Counted from the stretch's first letter, positions 28,700 through 43,305 are shown. The stretch: 64,000 nucleotides of DNA from Diphasiastrum complanatum (GCA_029204225.1 CM055097.1:44230942-44294941); one strand, 5' to 3'. Numbers and translations: made by a program. Notes: generated by a model not told the origin, from the sequence alone.

Positions 28700-29600
28700 C
28701 TAATGTGATTCTATATCCTTCTAGAGCTTTATTTTAGCTTTCATTTGCATGAATTGCATGTATTGTGTCAAGAAAATCCTAAGCCATGGAGTCATGAACC
28801 TTGAACAACTTGATGGGACGCCCTTTGATACATCCATCAACGGTAGCCGACTCCACAAGTACTGGCCACCACAGTAAGACAGATCTAGCTGGGTGATGAC
28901 CATCAACGCATACAAGAATCAGATCAAGCCCTATCGGAAGTCATCACAGCCAGATCTAATAAAAATAAGTCTAATCTAAGAATATCTAGCCAGATCAAAC
29001 AAAACTCATCAAGATCCAACCAGATCGGACAAGATCTGGGAAGGTCATGCAAAATCCAATAGGATCCAAGGGGATCTAGATCTAGATGGGATTAAAAGAG
29101 TAGTAGATTATCATCATATACCACTTAGCCTTAAAAAACAAAATGCAAATCTGAAACACAGATCTCGAAAAAAAAATACCAAAAATAGGAGTGAAAATCA
29201 CTTAAACTGATAGATCAGCAACCAAAACTTCAAAAGAACCTTTGTAGAAGCTTCCATAGTCAAATTTGACCCACAAAAATCTCTACAAAGGTTACTATTA
29301 AAAAATCAGTTAAATTTGAGTGTTTGTGAAAAGCTGTATCTAAGCAACCTTCGTAGGGCATCCAAACCTTCAAACCGACTTTTGTAGATAGCATTTTTGG
29401 ACTCAAGGCAGTGAATTTGCCTACATGGTTAGATCATAAAAATGTGATCTATAGAACATGTTGTGCGAGAATTCTCTTTCTATGAGAGTTCAACCTTCGC
29501 ATAGCTGAAGAACCTTTGTAGGGCATCCAAAACACATTCTAAACCTTCGCAGACTTCTCTGAGACCTTAGAATTATGATAAGAAGGCCCCTACAAAAATT
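28700..29600 (-). mobile_element. C-family copia: leader and start of gag, minus strand
   Basis: On the minus strand the order matches element C: ACCATGTAGGCAAATTCACTG (about 29430), GAAGGTT-rich leader, AAGTGATTTT, GATCT-rich repeat (29085-28950), then gag (HHPARSVLLWWPV against C's QHQAGSILLWWPV). Gag breaks off near 28780. No pol or LTR was identified. This copy supplies the uninterrupted version of the site into which element B inserted. Confidence 0.7.
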
Positions 29601-29654
29601 TGGTTGGAACTGAACTGGGGAAAGTGTACTTCTCCTAATATGCACTCAATTCTC

Positions 29655-29664
29655 GCCTATATAA
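29655..29664 (+). promoter_or_regulatory. TATA box of the unrecognised gene at 29948
   Basis: CCTATATAAGG lies about 30 nt before CACTTCATTCAG, a plausible start region. It precedes a ~260-nt pyrimidine-rich leader that ends at the ATG at 29949. Confidence 0.5.
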
Positions 29665-29948
29665 GGATAGAATTCGAGTCATTTGGCACTTCATTCAGCG
29701 AAGCTCTGCCAAATTTTACACTAAATTTTCCACGTTCTTTGATTGCAATAAAAACTCTCACACGCCTTCACCAGCCCTCACAACCACTTGTTACACACTC
29801 CTTACTATCTTTTCCATCTTCGTTCTCACGAATTCCACCTTTCTTAGTTTTTAAAGTCTTGCCTCTGTTTTTAATGTCTTTTTCTCTTTTTTGAAGGCCT
29901 TTTCATGTTTTTTCCATCTCCGTCATAAATGAATCCCATCTAACATCA

Positions 29949-31105
29949 TGACATTCTCATATTCCTCTGACGATACTAGCACCAAACATGTTATCCAACG
30001 AGAGATACCTACGGCCACCCAAATTTGTCCTCTATCATCTGACACCTTGGTTGCACCATGGATTCAGGCAGTTAGGCCCCTTCTCCAAGCAATGGCCATT
30101 TACCCGACACTTTTTACCTCTGCCATTGACATGAACCTTGTCTTAAATGCCTATGACGAAAAGAGGTCTCATTTCCACATATTGTACTAGGGTACCACAA
30201 ACAAGGTACACATAAATGTTAACTCCATGGTCACCATCAGAATTGTTTCCTGTGATCGACGACCAATCTCCCACCGCCGAGCCAAAAACATCATCAACCC
30301 CTTTGTGACCCCTCTCTCCCCTAACATCCCAATCAAATATAACAACGGGTATCTGATAGAAGCTATCACCACAATCCAAGCCGCTGCTCACTTGTCTCAA
30401 CTTTTCGAAAGGACCGCATCCAGTCCACTCTCTTGAGCCAAATTGTGAAATCTTTTACAAAGTTTCCGAGCTCCTTGATTGTGCCATATGATTGGCATAC
30501 CTTCCTTCTTAACGAGCTTTCCATCGCCATCAAGCCCAACACACGTGATCGCATCGTTGTCGGCCCTCTGCTTTGTAACTTCGCCTGCGCATTCCTCGAA
30601 CAGAAGCTTCGAGGTTTTGACTGATCTACCATTATCTCCACTATCGTTCCATATAGTAACCTTGTCCCACCTTTCATCGCTTTCATATCCACTCTCCCAA
30701 CAATTACTGACTCATCAGCCCGCAAACGCACGCATGGTGTAGCCTCCACCTCCACTAGCCCTCCTCCCACAAGACAATGTGCTAACCTTCAACCACGTCC
30801 TGATACCACCTCTTCTACTTCCACTACTACCGTCTCTATAAAACCATCCACTACTGTCGTCAGTTCTGTTCCTACCATCGTTATTCCAGTTTTGGCTCCA
30901 TCATCCATCACCCTCACTTCTTCCATCCCTCCTCCCATCTCCATCCCATCCACCCAAATTAACCCAGATGACCCCCAAATCTCACCTAACACCCTCCAAT
31001 GGATGCATATTTTTGATAACTCTTCTCCCACTCATGCCTCCATTCTTGACACCACCCTACAATTTCCTTCCATTCCTCTTGTTCCATCCTTTGAGCAACT
31101 GATGA
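29949..31105 (+). pseudogene. unrecognised protein gene, disrupted, cut by element D
   Basis: From the ATG at 29949 one frame runs to about 30433, interrupted once by TAG (about 30188) where CAG would fit. It then shifts frame near 30430 (SQIVKSFTKFP...LLNELSIAIK...FLEQKLRGFD) and is followed by a Ser/Thr/Pro-rich tail to 31105. The base composition is richer in C than the retroelements around it, and a TATA box and leader precede it. It ends exactly where element D begins. I do not recognise the family. It could be a plant gene, a captured fragment, or the gag of an unfamiliar element. Confidence 0.45.
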
Positions 31106-35363
<4,258 letters not shown>

Positions 35364-36161
35364 CTAGTCTCCTAATCAAGGACTTGACACAAATGAAGGT
35401 TACTTCTATTGATTTGATTGAAGATCTACCTTATCCCACTTCTAAGGGACCTGAAAAGATCAGTAATAGACTTCCTATAAAGATCTAAGAATGATCTCTA
35501 ACAAAATCAAATCATAGAACACTAGAAACAATGCACTTGCTTGATTGAAATAGACGATACTAGTAGAATTGCCCCTCTTTCTATAAAGAACATTAAAGCT
35601 TCCAAATGATCTGATCAAGAGTGAATTTCAGCAACCTAATATACTGCCAAAATCACTTGTAAAAGATCTAAATGGAGCTTAATGAGGATGCAACACAATC
35701 TACTATCCAATCACAAGCAAAAAATGATCAAAATTGATGAAAATTTGATCTAATTTGGTGCATAAGTCAAGCAATGGTTGGACTGAATCTAAATCACTTT
35801 AGGAGGTGTCCTCTACACCTTAGAACAGCCTTGAAGAGTCCCCAAAACTCTGATCTTCCCTCTCCTTGAATGCTAGAAAGCCTCCTCTATGAAATCACCT
35901 CCAAAACTTGCTTAGAAATCAATGCTTGGAGCAAGCAAAACTTGCTATCTTGGTAATGTGAATTGAACTCAACTTTGCCTCTGGTTTTAGACACCTAAAC
36001 ACCTGCAAATGAAGTCACACAACACCAATCTCCAATGTATTTGACTCACTTTGAGTTCTAGAATCAATGCTAGATGCTAAGATCCAATCTACACAAGATT
36101 TAGATAAAAACTTGTGATCAAATTGAATGAAAACCAAGGATTTAGCTCATTTTAGCCTTTA

Positions 36162-36174
36162 GTCTCTGATACCA
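36162..36174 (-). promoter_or_regulatory. primer-binding site of element D
   Basis: The minus strand reads TGGTATCAGAGAC, one base off the canonical TGGTATCAGAGCC, directly after the LTR. Confidence 0.85.
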
Positions 36175-36839
36175 TGTAAAAATTACATCAAATAAGGATC
36201 ATAAAACACTTGAAATGATGAGGGAAACAATAGATTATGATCTCATAAGATTAGCACAAGTTGAACCATCAAAATCCATCAAAAATCTATGCTTGAACCT
36301 CACTAAATGGCCCAAATCCTTGAATAAGGCTTCACACGTGTAAAAGTACGGCCTCCCACAGTCTGAGTACATTCAATATTATAATGATTAGTAATCACAA
36401 GTACTCAAACAATTATGAACATAGAGAGCAATTGCACCATTATGAGAGAAAAATCATGAAATTGCTTGATTGATTTTGGTGAGATATCATCACCTATATA
36501 TACATGATCCATCACGGTTTTGAGCAGGTATGAGTAGCCCTAAACCTATCCCTAATGCTAATTTGGTGGATCTTTCATCCCTACCAAGTTGGGGTTGGAA
36601 TCTTGGAGATCCCTCAACAAAGCAAAAACTACCAAACATAGCTCCTATTTTTTTTTTCTTGTATCTAAGCATGATTTGGACTCATTCCAAAGGTTCTAAC
36701 ACTTAGGTCTACTTGAGAACATCCTTATGAATGAAATCCTATGCTATTTGGCACGTGTGACAAGCCACATCATGACCATCTAACTATTTACAAGTCATAT
36801 GACCAAAACTAGTCAAGCTAGAATTGTGAATTTTTAACA
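36175..36839 (-). mobile_element. 5' LTR of element D
   Basis: On the minus strand it runs TGTTAAAAATTC...TGTAATTTTTACA, 665 bp, collinear with the element A LTR. A small deletion lies in the region around the AGACTGTGGGAGGCC block. The palindrome at 36333-36342 has decayed to CACACGTGTA. Confidence 0.93.
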
Positions 36840-37025
36840 TCTGCTACTATGCCAATGTGCCTCCTGCATGTCTGATGTCGATCCTGGGATTGCAAAGTCC
36901 ACATGCATGAAGTTGGCTGCACCAACTGAAAAATCCAAGGCCTGCAAGCCTCGTAATGAGCACAAAGATCAAATAGATCAAGATTATACCTTGAGCAATA
37001 TTCAAGATTAAGCACACTAGCTTCA
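36840..37025 (-). other. spacer between elements D and F
   Basis: This 186-bp segment separates the D LTR from the end of the F ORF. It may be F sequence cut by D. No motif was found. Confidence 0.4.
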
Positions 37026-38672
37026 TTAGTCCAAAAAACTATGAACTCTATCCACAAAGGATCTAATCTTGAAACCATACTCAAACTTGATCAAATTGAG
37101 GATAAATACTTTCTTAAGGATGTAAGTGTCCTCATTGTATATTTCACTTACTCTCAAAAGAAGTTCACAATATGCCTCAAAACATGAAAAAACTCCTTTT
37201 TTCAAACTATAAGTACTAAACTCATACTTGCTCTTACTCAATTTAAGAGCATACAAATGATGATACAATATCTTGCTTTCTAGATGTTTTGGAAACATAA
37301 TCAAGTCACAAATGACAAGAATTAACTCCAAACTAGAGACTTCATTCAAAACTAGAATAGTCCTACTTGATCTTTGAGATAAGCAAATCTTAACTAAGCA
37401 AGATACATCATCAATCAAAGAAAGAGAAAGTAGAATAGAATGAATACCACCTTCACTTATCCTTTCTTTTCCATGAAATAAGATCAACAAGAACCCGGCC
37501 TTGTTCAATAAAGAAGATCTTCTTGGACATGCATGTTGAGGATACTCCTCCTCAAACCTCGACCCCATCACAACTTGATTACTCACCATAGCAATGACTT
37601 GTGGTGCAATAAGAGAAGATGTGCTCTCGGCCCCTTCCAAGATAGAAAATAGATCTTCAAAATAAACAACTTTTCCATGCTCAAATACCTTCGAGATAGA
37701 GACTGTAAAGGCTATGTAGCATTCCTTGGTGGATAAGCATCCAACCATGATCCATAGACTAGGATCTCCATCCTTTGATAAAGAAAGATGAACATCCGAA
37801 TGTTCCAACTCCATAGGATGCTTTGTCTTGGTAGAAGACATCAAATATGGATCCATATGTGATTTTGCCATAGAATAAGCCACTCTTGGCTTGATCTCCT
37901 TGACTATAATAGGCATAGATTTGAAATTGGAAACATGCAACCTCCTATGACAGAGCTCCTCGAAAACATAAGTCATCAATGCACCATCACATGCACTTGC
38001 ATTTTCATGCACATCTAGCTTGAAAATGCCTCCATATCTAGATCCACATGCAAGAATCTTATCTTCTTTCTTTATGAAACAACTATTGACATTGAAATCC
38101 ATTTCAAAACCATCATCTAACAACTTTCCTACACTAATCACACTCTTTGTGAGATTAGGAACATAAAGTACATTGGAAAGTGTAAAATTCATAGAAGATG
38201 CAAGTCTCAAGGAACAACTTCCAACTCCTTCAATTGAGCATGCATCACCAACATCAGTGTATATTGAATTCTTAGGATCTAGATTAGATTCAATAGAAAC
38301 AAAAGAATCCTTGGTGAAACTCATGTGTGATGATGCACCACTATCAATATACCATGATACATCATTAAAGGGTAAAGAGGAGAAACTAGACATCATGAGA
38401 GATGCCTCTCCACAACTTGCATGTGAGTCTTCTATGGTACAATTGGGTTGATCTTCTTGAATCTTCTTCTTGAAGTTAGAAGAATAAGTTGAATCATCTT
38501 CTACTCCTCCATAGTCTTTGTTCTTTGCTTTGTCCTTTGATTTGTCCTTGGTGAAGGCTTGAGAAAAACTATTCTTGCTCCTCCCTCTTGACTTGATCTT
38601 TACTTCATGAATGGACTTAAGAGTTTCCCAAGTCTCCTTGGTTGAGGTGCATGAACTTATTTCTCTCAACAT
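37026..38672 (-). pseudogene. element F: shrunken copia polyprotein in one 548-codon ORF
   Basis: The ORF starts at an internal Met of gag (MLREISSCTSTKETWETL). It lacks the gag middle and the zinc knuckle but keeps protease (WYIDSGASSHM, about residues 107-117) and the HSDVH start of integrase. It then jumps to the post-integrase region (IMVGCLSTK, ...VMGSRFEEE), so the second Asp and the Glu of DDE are gone. About 150 C-terminal residues resemble nothing in RT. RT and RNase H are absent. The deletions all keep frame, which is unusual for a dead element. Relatives are B and B2. Confidence 0.75.
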
Positions 38673-38992
38673 CTCATCAGAATGTTCAATTTGAAGATAT
38701 GAAGAGCAATTCTTGCTCTCTTCTTGAATCTCTGAGCCTCATCATAAGCTTCAGGTTCAACTTCAATTCATGTTACAATGTCCATTACTCCATAAAGAAT
38801 CAATAAAGATTCTATCCTATCCTCCCAAACTGAAGGTATCCAGTCTTTCACTAGCTTCAAAGAGAAAATCTCCTATAGATGCCATAAATGTGAAGACTCT
38901 TGATGAATGAAAATACTCTAGAAAACACACATTCAACTCAAAACACAACCCTTTCATTAGAGAAAATATGGGCAAAAAGAATGTTTAGGCTC
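38673..38992 (-). pseudogene. element F: 5' gag remnant, leader and altered PBS
   Basis: Minus-strand gag begins at ATG 38885 (MASIGDFLFEASERLD) and is broken by several stops before 38672. The sequence CATTGGAGCCTAAAC at about 38980-38994 stands where TGGTATCAGAGCC is expected and may be a decayed or variant PBS. No LTR is recognisable upstream. The 3' end of the histone-like gene begins only about 130 nt farther on. Confidence 0.55.
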
Positions 38993-39120
38993 CAATGCTG
39001 ACTGCAACAACCAAGATACAAATATTGTTAAACTCATATTTATGAAAAAATTGCATTCTTATTAAAGCAATGAGACATGCAACAATCCAGATTAAAGCAA
39101 CAAAAACAAAAGAGCAATCC

Positions 39121-40250
39121 TTAATTATTTTCATATGGAATCAAATAAAATTTTGCCATAGGACTGCACTCGATAATATAGACAACCTTCTTAAAATTGG
39201 CTTCTTTCGCCTTTACGACTCCCATGAAAAATAGACTAACTACAGAAATTGTACCATGGGAATCGAAACTAATACCATTCTGCAAAAAAGAAACTCCAGT
39301 CTCTACTATTGCATCTGAAATTTTTGGGGTCTTATCTTTTAGCTCAGCACAAAATTTGGGACCTAATCTAAAGCTTCTACGTGTATTTGGAAGAAAAAAA
39401 TCAAAAATGTTGTCGAAAAGATCAATTTTGTTAGCTAGGTAGGCCTTGTATTAATTATAATGGTTAGAATCAAACAAATCTGGGCTGGATCATATGGAAT
39501 TCTTACAAAAATATTATGTATAGGAGCAGAAATAGAAGTGGAAAGAATATTTATAGATTTCTCTGTTATTCTGTCCAGCTCCTCTTGGGTAATCAATACT
39601 TTTGGTGATGAAACCTGCTGAGGAGCTGGACGAATAACAGGAGGAGGATTGGGTGAAGATTCTCGATCTGAGTCAGATTCTCCAGCATCTGATTTAGAGC
39701 TCAAAAAGACACGGGGTCTCTTGGCCGAGATATGTCTAGGAGGAAGAGAAGCAGTTGGCCTTTGAGATCCAACCTTTTTAGGGACAGCCTACTTTCTCTT
39801 CCTCCTAGAGGTAGTAGGCATGTTGGTTCTATCCAGAGGTAGGTCTCTGGAGGTGCTGGCATTATCAACATGCAGACCAGAATATATGTCCCGAAGCCTT
39901 TTGAGAATGACAAAATCCTTTGGCATGATGGTGACACGCTTACCATGCATTGCCAAAAGACAAGTATCCTCAAAAGACTGGGACAAAAAATCTTCTACAG
40001 CACCTTGCAAGGCTTGTATGGCTGTCACGGCAAAATGAACATCTAGCCCAAGTGACAGAGTGACATTCTGTACAGATCGGCCAAAAGGAGCTCTAGGGAT
40101 CAACAATTCAGTTGATCTCTGGAGTTTTCTGATCTCCCTCAGCCAGACCTGCTTCCTACCATGCCTACGGCCAGTACCAGGGGAAACACGGGAATGGGAT
40201 GGCTATACAGTGGTGATGGCACAGGTGGTGGATCTGGTCATGGTCATCAT
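39121..40250 (-). pseudogene. divergent histone H3-like gene with C-terminal extension (two in-frame TAG)
   Basis: Read from the first of three clustered in-frame ATGs (40250, 40247, 40241). Residues about 37-125 form an H3 fold: LREIRKLQRSTELLI, PRAPFGR, ALQGAVEDFL, FEDTCLLAMHGKRVTIMPKD. Loop 1 has canonical H3 length, while STELLIPRAPF resembles CENH3. Unlike any standard H3, the frame continues through RRKRK, a Ser/Asp/Glu- and Pro-rich stretch and a further domain. Exon 1 is 39507-40250. A GTAAG...ACAAG intron of 62 nt (39445-39506, TTCTAAC branch-like) joins in phase to exon 2 (39121-39444, TAA). TAG codons at 40203-40205 and 39789-39791 interrupt exon 1; both could be CAG changed by C-to-T. 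The fold is certain. Whether the gene is alive is not, and centromeric identity is only a possibility. Confidence 0.8.
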
Positions 40251-40553
40251 TCTCGGAAGAAAAAAATTAACTAAAAGAAGCTTGAACAAAACAAAAGTGG
40301 ATCAAAACAAAAAAAATTTGCGATGAAAGGGCGTTTGAGATCGATACCAGCACTGAATATCGGTTTCAAGCGCAAGATCTACAGAGATTATTTGTAGAAA
40401 AGAGATGCGCGCTGGAAAGCAATATTACACAACAGGCGATATCATACTGGAGTGTACTGTGAGAGGGCAGAAGCTTGAAAGATGAAAGAGCGCGCTTGAG
40501 AGCGATATTGGGAGCTAAAACCTTTTCCGAAAAAAAATAAAAATTTCGAGGAC

Positions 40554-40565
40554 TTATATATATAA
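40554..40565 (-). promoter_or_regulatory. TATA box of the H3-like gene
   Basis: The minus strand reads TTTTATATATATAAG about 300 nt upstream of the first ATG. CACACGTGC, a G-box, lies just upstream. Confidence 0.6.
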
Positions 40566-41170
40566 AATTTTTGCACGTGTGAAAAGACGGCCGAGACATG
40601 TGTCGTCAGATGATTAGATCATGTGGAATGTCCGTACTAACAATGATGACCCAATTATGAGGCCATGTGGGCTGAGACACTGTGCGAATCCCTAATTGAC
40701 GCGTGTCATTCTCGCACATGACAGATGTCAGATCAATCATACTAGGTACAGTGCATTTAATTTGGCCAATCACAAGTCAACACGTGTTACTTTGCCACTC
40801 CTCCACACGTGCAAATTTTTTTTTTTATAAATATGTCTTTTTGGGCTCGGATTCTCACACAAATTCATGATTGCATTGCCAAATATCGATTTCAAGTGTG
40901 CCGCTTGCTCTCATTACATCTCGTTGGCTATTATGCGCCTGGATCCGATACTGCATCATCTGGTATCGCATTCGAGCGCGTCTCACAGCCCTTTTCTTTT
41001 CTGCTCGTTGTTCTTGGGCTTGGATCCGATACTCCAACTTCAAATATCTCTCTCAAGCGCACGTTGATTTGACGTGCTTGTTAGACCTGGGGTTTGCGCC
41101 TGCGAGCAATATTTGAAACTTTAGTTCTGTTATTTTTGTTTAGAATGTCTAATTTTGAATCCAGTTTGAT
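40566..41170 (+). repeat. promoter/leader duplication, copy 1
   Basis: This unit aligns with 41195-41787 at an offset of about 617-628 bp. It holds a G-box region, a TATA-like TATAAATA (about 40826) and a pyrimidine-rich leader with 18-bp motifs, and it ends ATGTCTAATTTTGAA (41145), the same start as the downstream gene. Five of the six CACGTG sites counted in copy 2 (see 41195) read CATGTG, CACTGTG or CACATG here, consistent with CpG decay. Separate CACGTG sites remain at about 40574, 40781 and 40804. Confidence 0.85.
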
Positions 41171-41194
41171 TTTTTTTTTCATAAATTTTAGCAA

Positions 41195-41787
41195 ATTTTC
41201 AAACGTGTGAAAAGATGGCCGAGACACGTGTCGTCAGATGACTAGACCACGTGGAATGTTCGTACTGATAATGACGACCCAATTATGGGGACACGTGGGA
41301 TGAGACACGTGCACGAATCCCTTATCGACGCGTGCCATTCTCGCACGTGACAGATGTCAGATCAATCATTCAGGGTACGACGCATTTATTTTGGCCAATC
41401 ACATGTCGACACGTGTTCCTTCGCTACTCCTCCACACATGCAAATTTTTTTATATAAATAGGTCTTTCTTGGCTTGGATTTTCACACAAATTTGCGATTG
41501 CTTTGCCAGATATCGATTTCAAGCGCATCGCTTGCTCTCATTACATCTCGTTGACTATTATGTGCCTGGATCCGATACTCCATCCTCCGGTATCGCATTC
41601 AAGCGCGTTTTGTATCCCTTTTCTTTCCTGCTCATTGTTCTTGCACTCGGATCCAATACTCCAGCTTCCAATATCTCATGTTGCCTTGACGTGCTTGTTT
41701 GACCTGGGGTTTGCGCCTGAGAGCGATACTTGGAACTTCCGTTCTATTATTTTTGTTTAAAATGTCTAATTTTGAATTCAGTTTGCT
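41195..41787 (+). promoter_or_regulatory. promoter/leader duplication, copy 2 (gene-proximal)
   Basis: CACGTG occurs at 41225, 41248, 41292, 41306, 41344 and 41410. The first five lie within 125 bp. TATATAAATA follows at about 41447-41456, then a 300-nt leader with three or four 18-bp motifs up to ATGTCTAATTTTGAA. This is the likely promoter of the plus-strand gene. G-box clusters usually bind bZIP or bHLH factors, though which one acts here is unknown. Confidence 0.7.
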
Positions 41788-43305
41788 TTTTTTTTTTAAT
41801 GAATTTGGTATTACTGATAGGTTGGACTATTTCGGATTTCTTTTTTATCCTTTTTTTTTTATTCTACCTTCTACAACTGAGGGCCCTGGTGTGGAGGCAT
41901 TTTCTGAGATATATCTCAAATTTAAGTCCCTGTTCAGTACTCTGTTATTCAGGTCTCTAAAAAAAGACATGACTCATTATCAGGACCTGGTGGCACTCGA
42001 CAAGCATATCTACAAAGCTAAGCTTGACAGAATGTTTACCAAGTTACATAATGATTTCAAGTCTGTAGATGAGTGCCCAATTCAAGATAAAAAATGTAGA
42101 TTTTTTGATTATTAGTCTGCTTTTGTTTTTTTTTCTTTTGTTAAATATTTCTGACGATTTGGACTCTGTGCCCTTCACTTCTGAAGCAGTTTCTTCTAGT
42201 GGTACAAAGTCTGAAAAGTCAAAGATTGTAGATATAGATACCTTTTGTATTGACACGAGTGTTAATTTAGATGATTGTTCTGATTTTGATCCTGCTCGAA
42301 ATAGGGCTACTTTTATAGGCCCTAGAACACCCACTACCCTTTCTCCTTTTGATAAATCTTTGATCACTTTGCCTACTTATAATATAGATAATAATTTCTT
42401 TTTGACAATATGGGATATATCGGATCTTTTTTACTTCACTAAAGCTGAGACTCTTTGCATTTTGAGCAAAGAACTTGCTGAATTTTCGGATATAATTGAT
42501 TTTGATGCTGATGATCTTCTCCCTAGTGTTGATGATGTATATAATGATAATTTTTATTCAGGGAAAGATTGCTTGAAAATGGCTGTGGAGGAAATGCACA
42601 ACAAATAAGATGATCTACCTTCTGAGGAGAAGTTTCTTAGAATCCAAAGTCAACTTGGTTTTCCACAGCCAACTGTCTATTCACCAACAATATTGACATC
42701 GAAAGGTGGACATAATATTGATGGAGAGACAATAATCAGCGAAGACAAAGCCGAATGCGTAAGTTTTTGTCTCTTAACAAGTACTAGTAGATTTGTTATG
42801 TCAGATTATATACTGGAACTTACTTTGTTTTTTATCATTTCAGAAAACAATTTTCCTTGATGACTTCGCAATTCGTCAAGGAGGGCAGAGATCTTCTGCG
42901 GGAGAATTTTCAAGAGATCATGCACTCAGGCATTATCTAAAGTCCTTCAAGAATAATGAGATAAGTGTTGCCCATTCAAAGTTTCATCAACATGGTGAAA
43001 CTATGATTATGGTAATCAAGGCACTGTCTCATTTTCTTGGAGGACATAATTTTAATAAGGTGCATAAAATAATTTTTGTAAAGAAAACTATTGCGGTTAA
43101 AATTTTAGGATATGGACCAGTGAATTCCATGCTTAGATCATCTCATTTTGCAGTGTATGCTGCTTACGTTGATCTGAGTAAGCACGAAAACTATGAGCTA
43201 TTGGATCCATATGAAAGAAGAAAATTGTTACATGATTCTAAGTTGCAACTTTCATTGGAAAAAATATTGGAAGCAGATTGGATACTGCTGAATTGTACTT
43301 TGTAG
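41762..43305 (+). pseudogene. spliced gene of unknown family, divergent to the H3-like gene
   Basis: Coding blocks are 41762-42110 (from ATG 41762; a 41782-41880 intron is possible), about 42145-42758 and 42844-43305. The last intron is clear: GC|GTAAGT at 42759 and TTATCATTTCAG at 42843, 85 nt, phase 0. The last exon is 153 codons (KTIFLDDFAIRQGGQRSSAG ... DWILLNCTL), ending TAG. The middle block is acidic (DDLDSVPF, DIIDFDADDLLPSVDD) and holds one in-frame TAA (42606-42608) where CAA would fit. The junction near 42115-42145 is unresolved. No domain was recognised. The shared promoter suggests co-regulation with the H3-like gene. Confidence 0.55.

Larger units (their letters stand above)
40331..41730. 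promoter_or_regulatory. array of 18-bp motifs RRTATCGNTYTCAAGCGC
   Basis: At least eleven copies were read directly. Plus orientation: 40356-40373, 40882-40899, 40962-40979, 41043-41060, 41509-41526, 41589-41606. Minus orientation: 40331-40348, 40409-40426, 40492-40509, 41096-41113, 41713-41730. Examples are AATATCGGTTTCAAGCGC and GATATCGATTTCAAGCGC. They lie in the leaders just downstream of the TATA boxes of both divergent genes. The motif does not match the plant histone octamer or hexamer, and it was not seen elsewhere in the window. Confidence 0.85.

Noticed and set aside
39435-40250. Calling the H3-like gene CENH3 outright
   Set aside because: PRAPF and KDF resemble CENH3, but loop 1 is not lengthened and KRVTIMPKD is canonical H3. 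Identity needs a phylogeny.
39789-42608. Nuclear reassignment of TAG/TAA to glutamine, suggested by repeated in-frame TAG/TAA where Gln fits
   Set aside because: The intact 1322-codon gag-pol of element A contains no in-frame TAG/TAA and ends with TAG at the expected place. C-to-T decay explains the stops more simply.
39121-43305. Endogenous giant-virus fragment as the preferred explanation
   Set aside because: Viral histones exist, but the short spliceosomal introns, TATA/G-box promoters and composition are plant-like. Kept only as an alternative.
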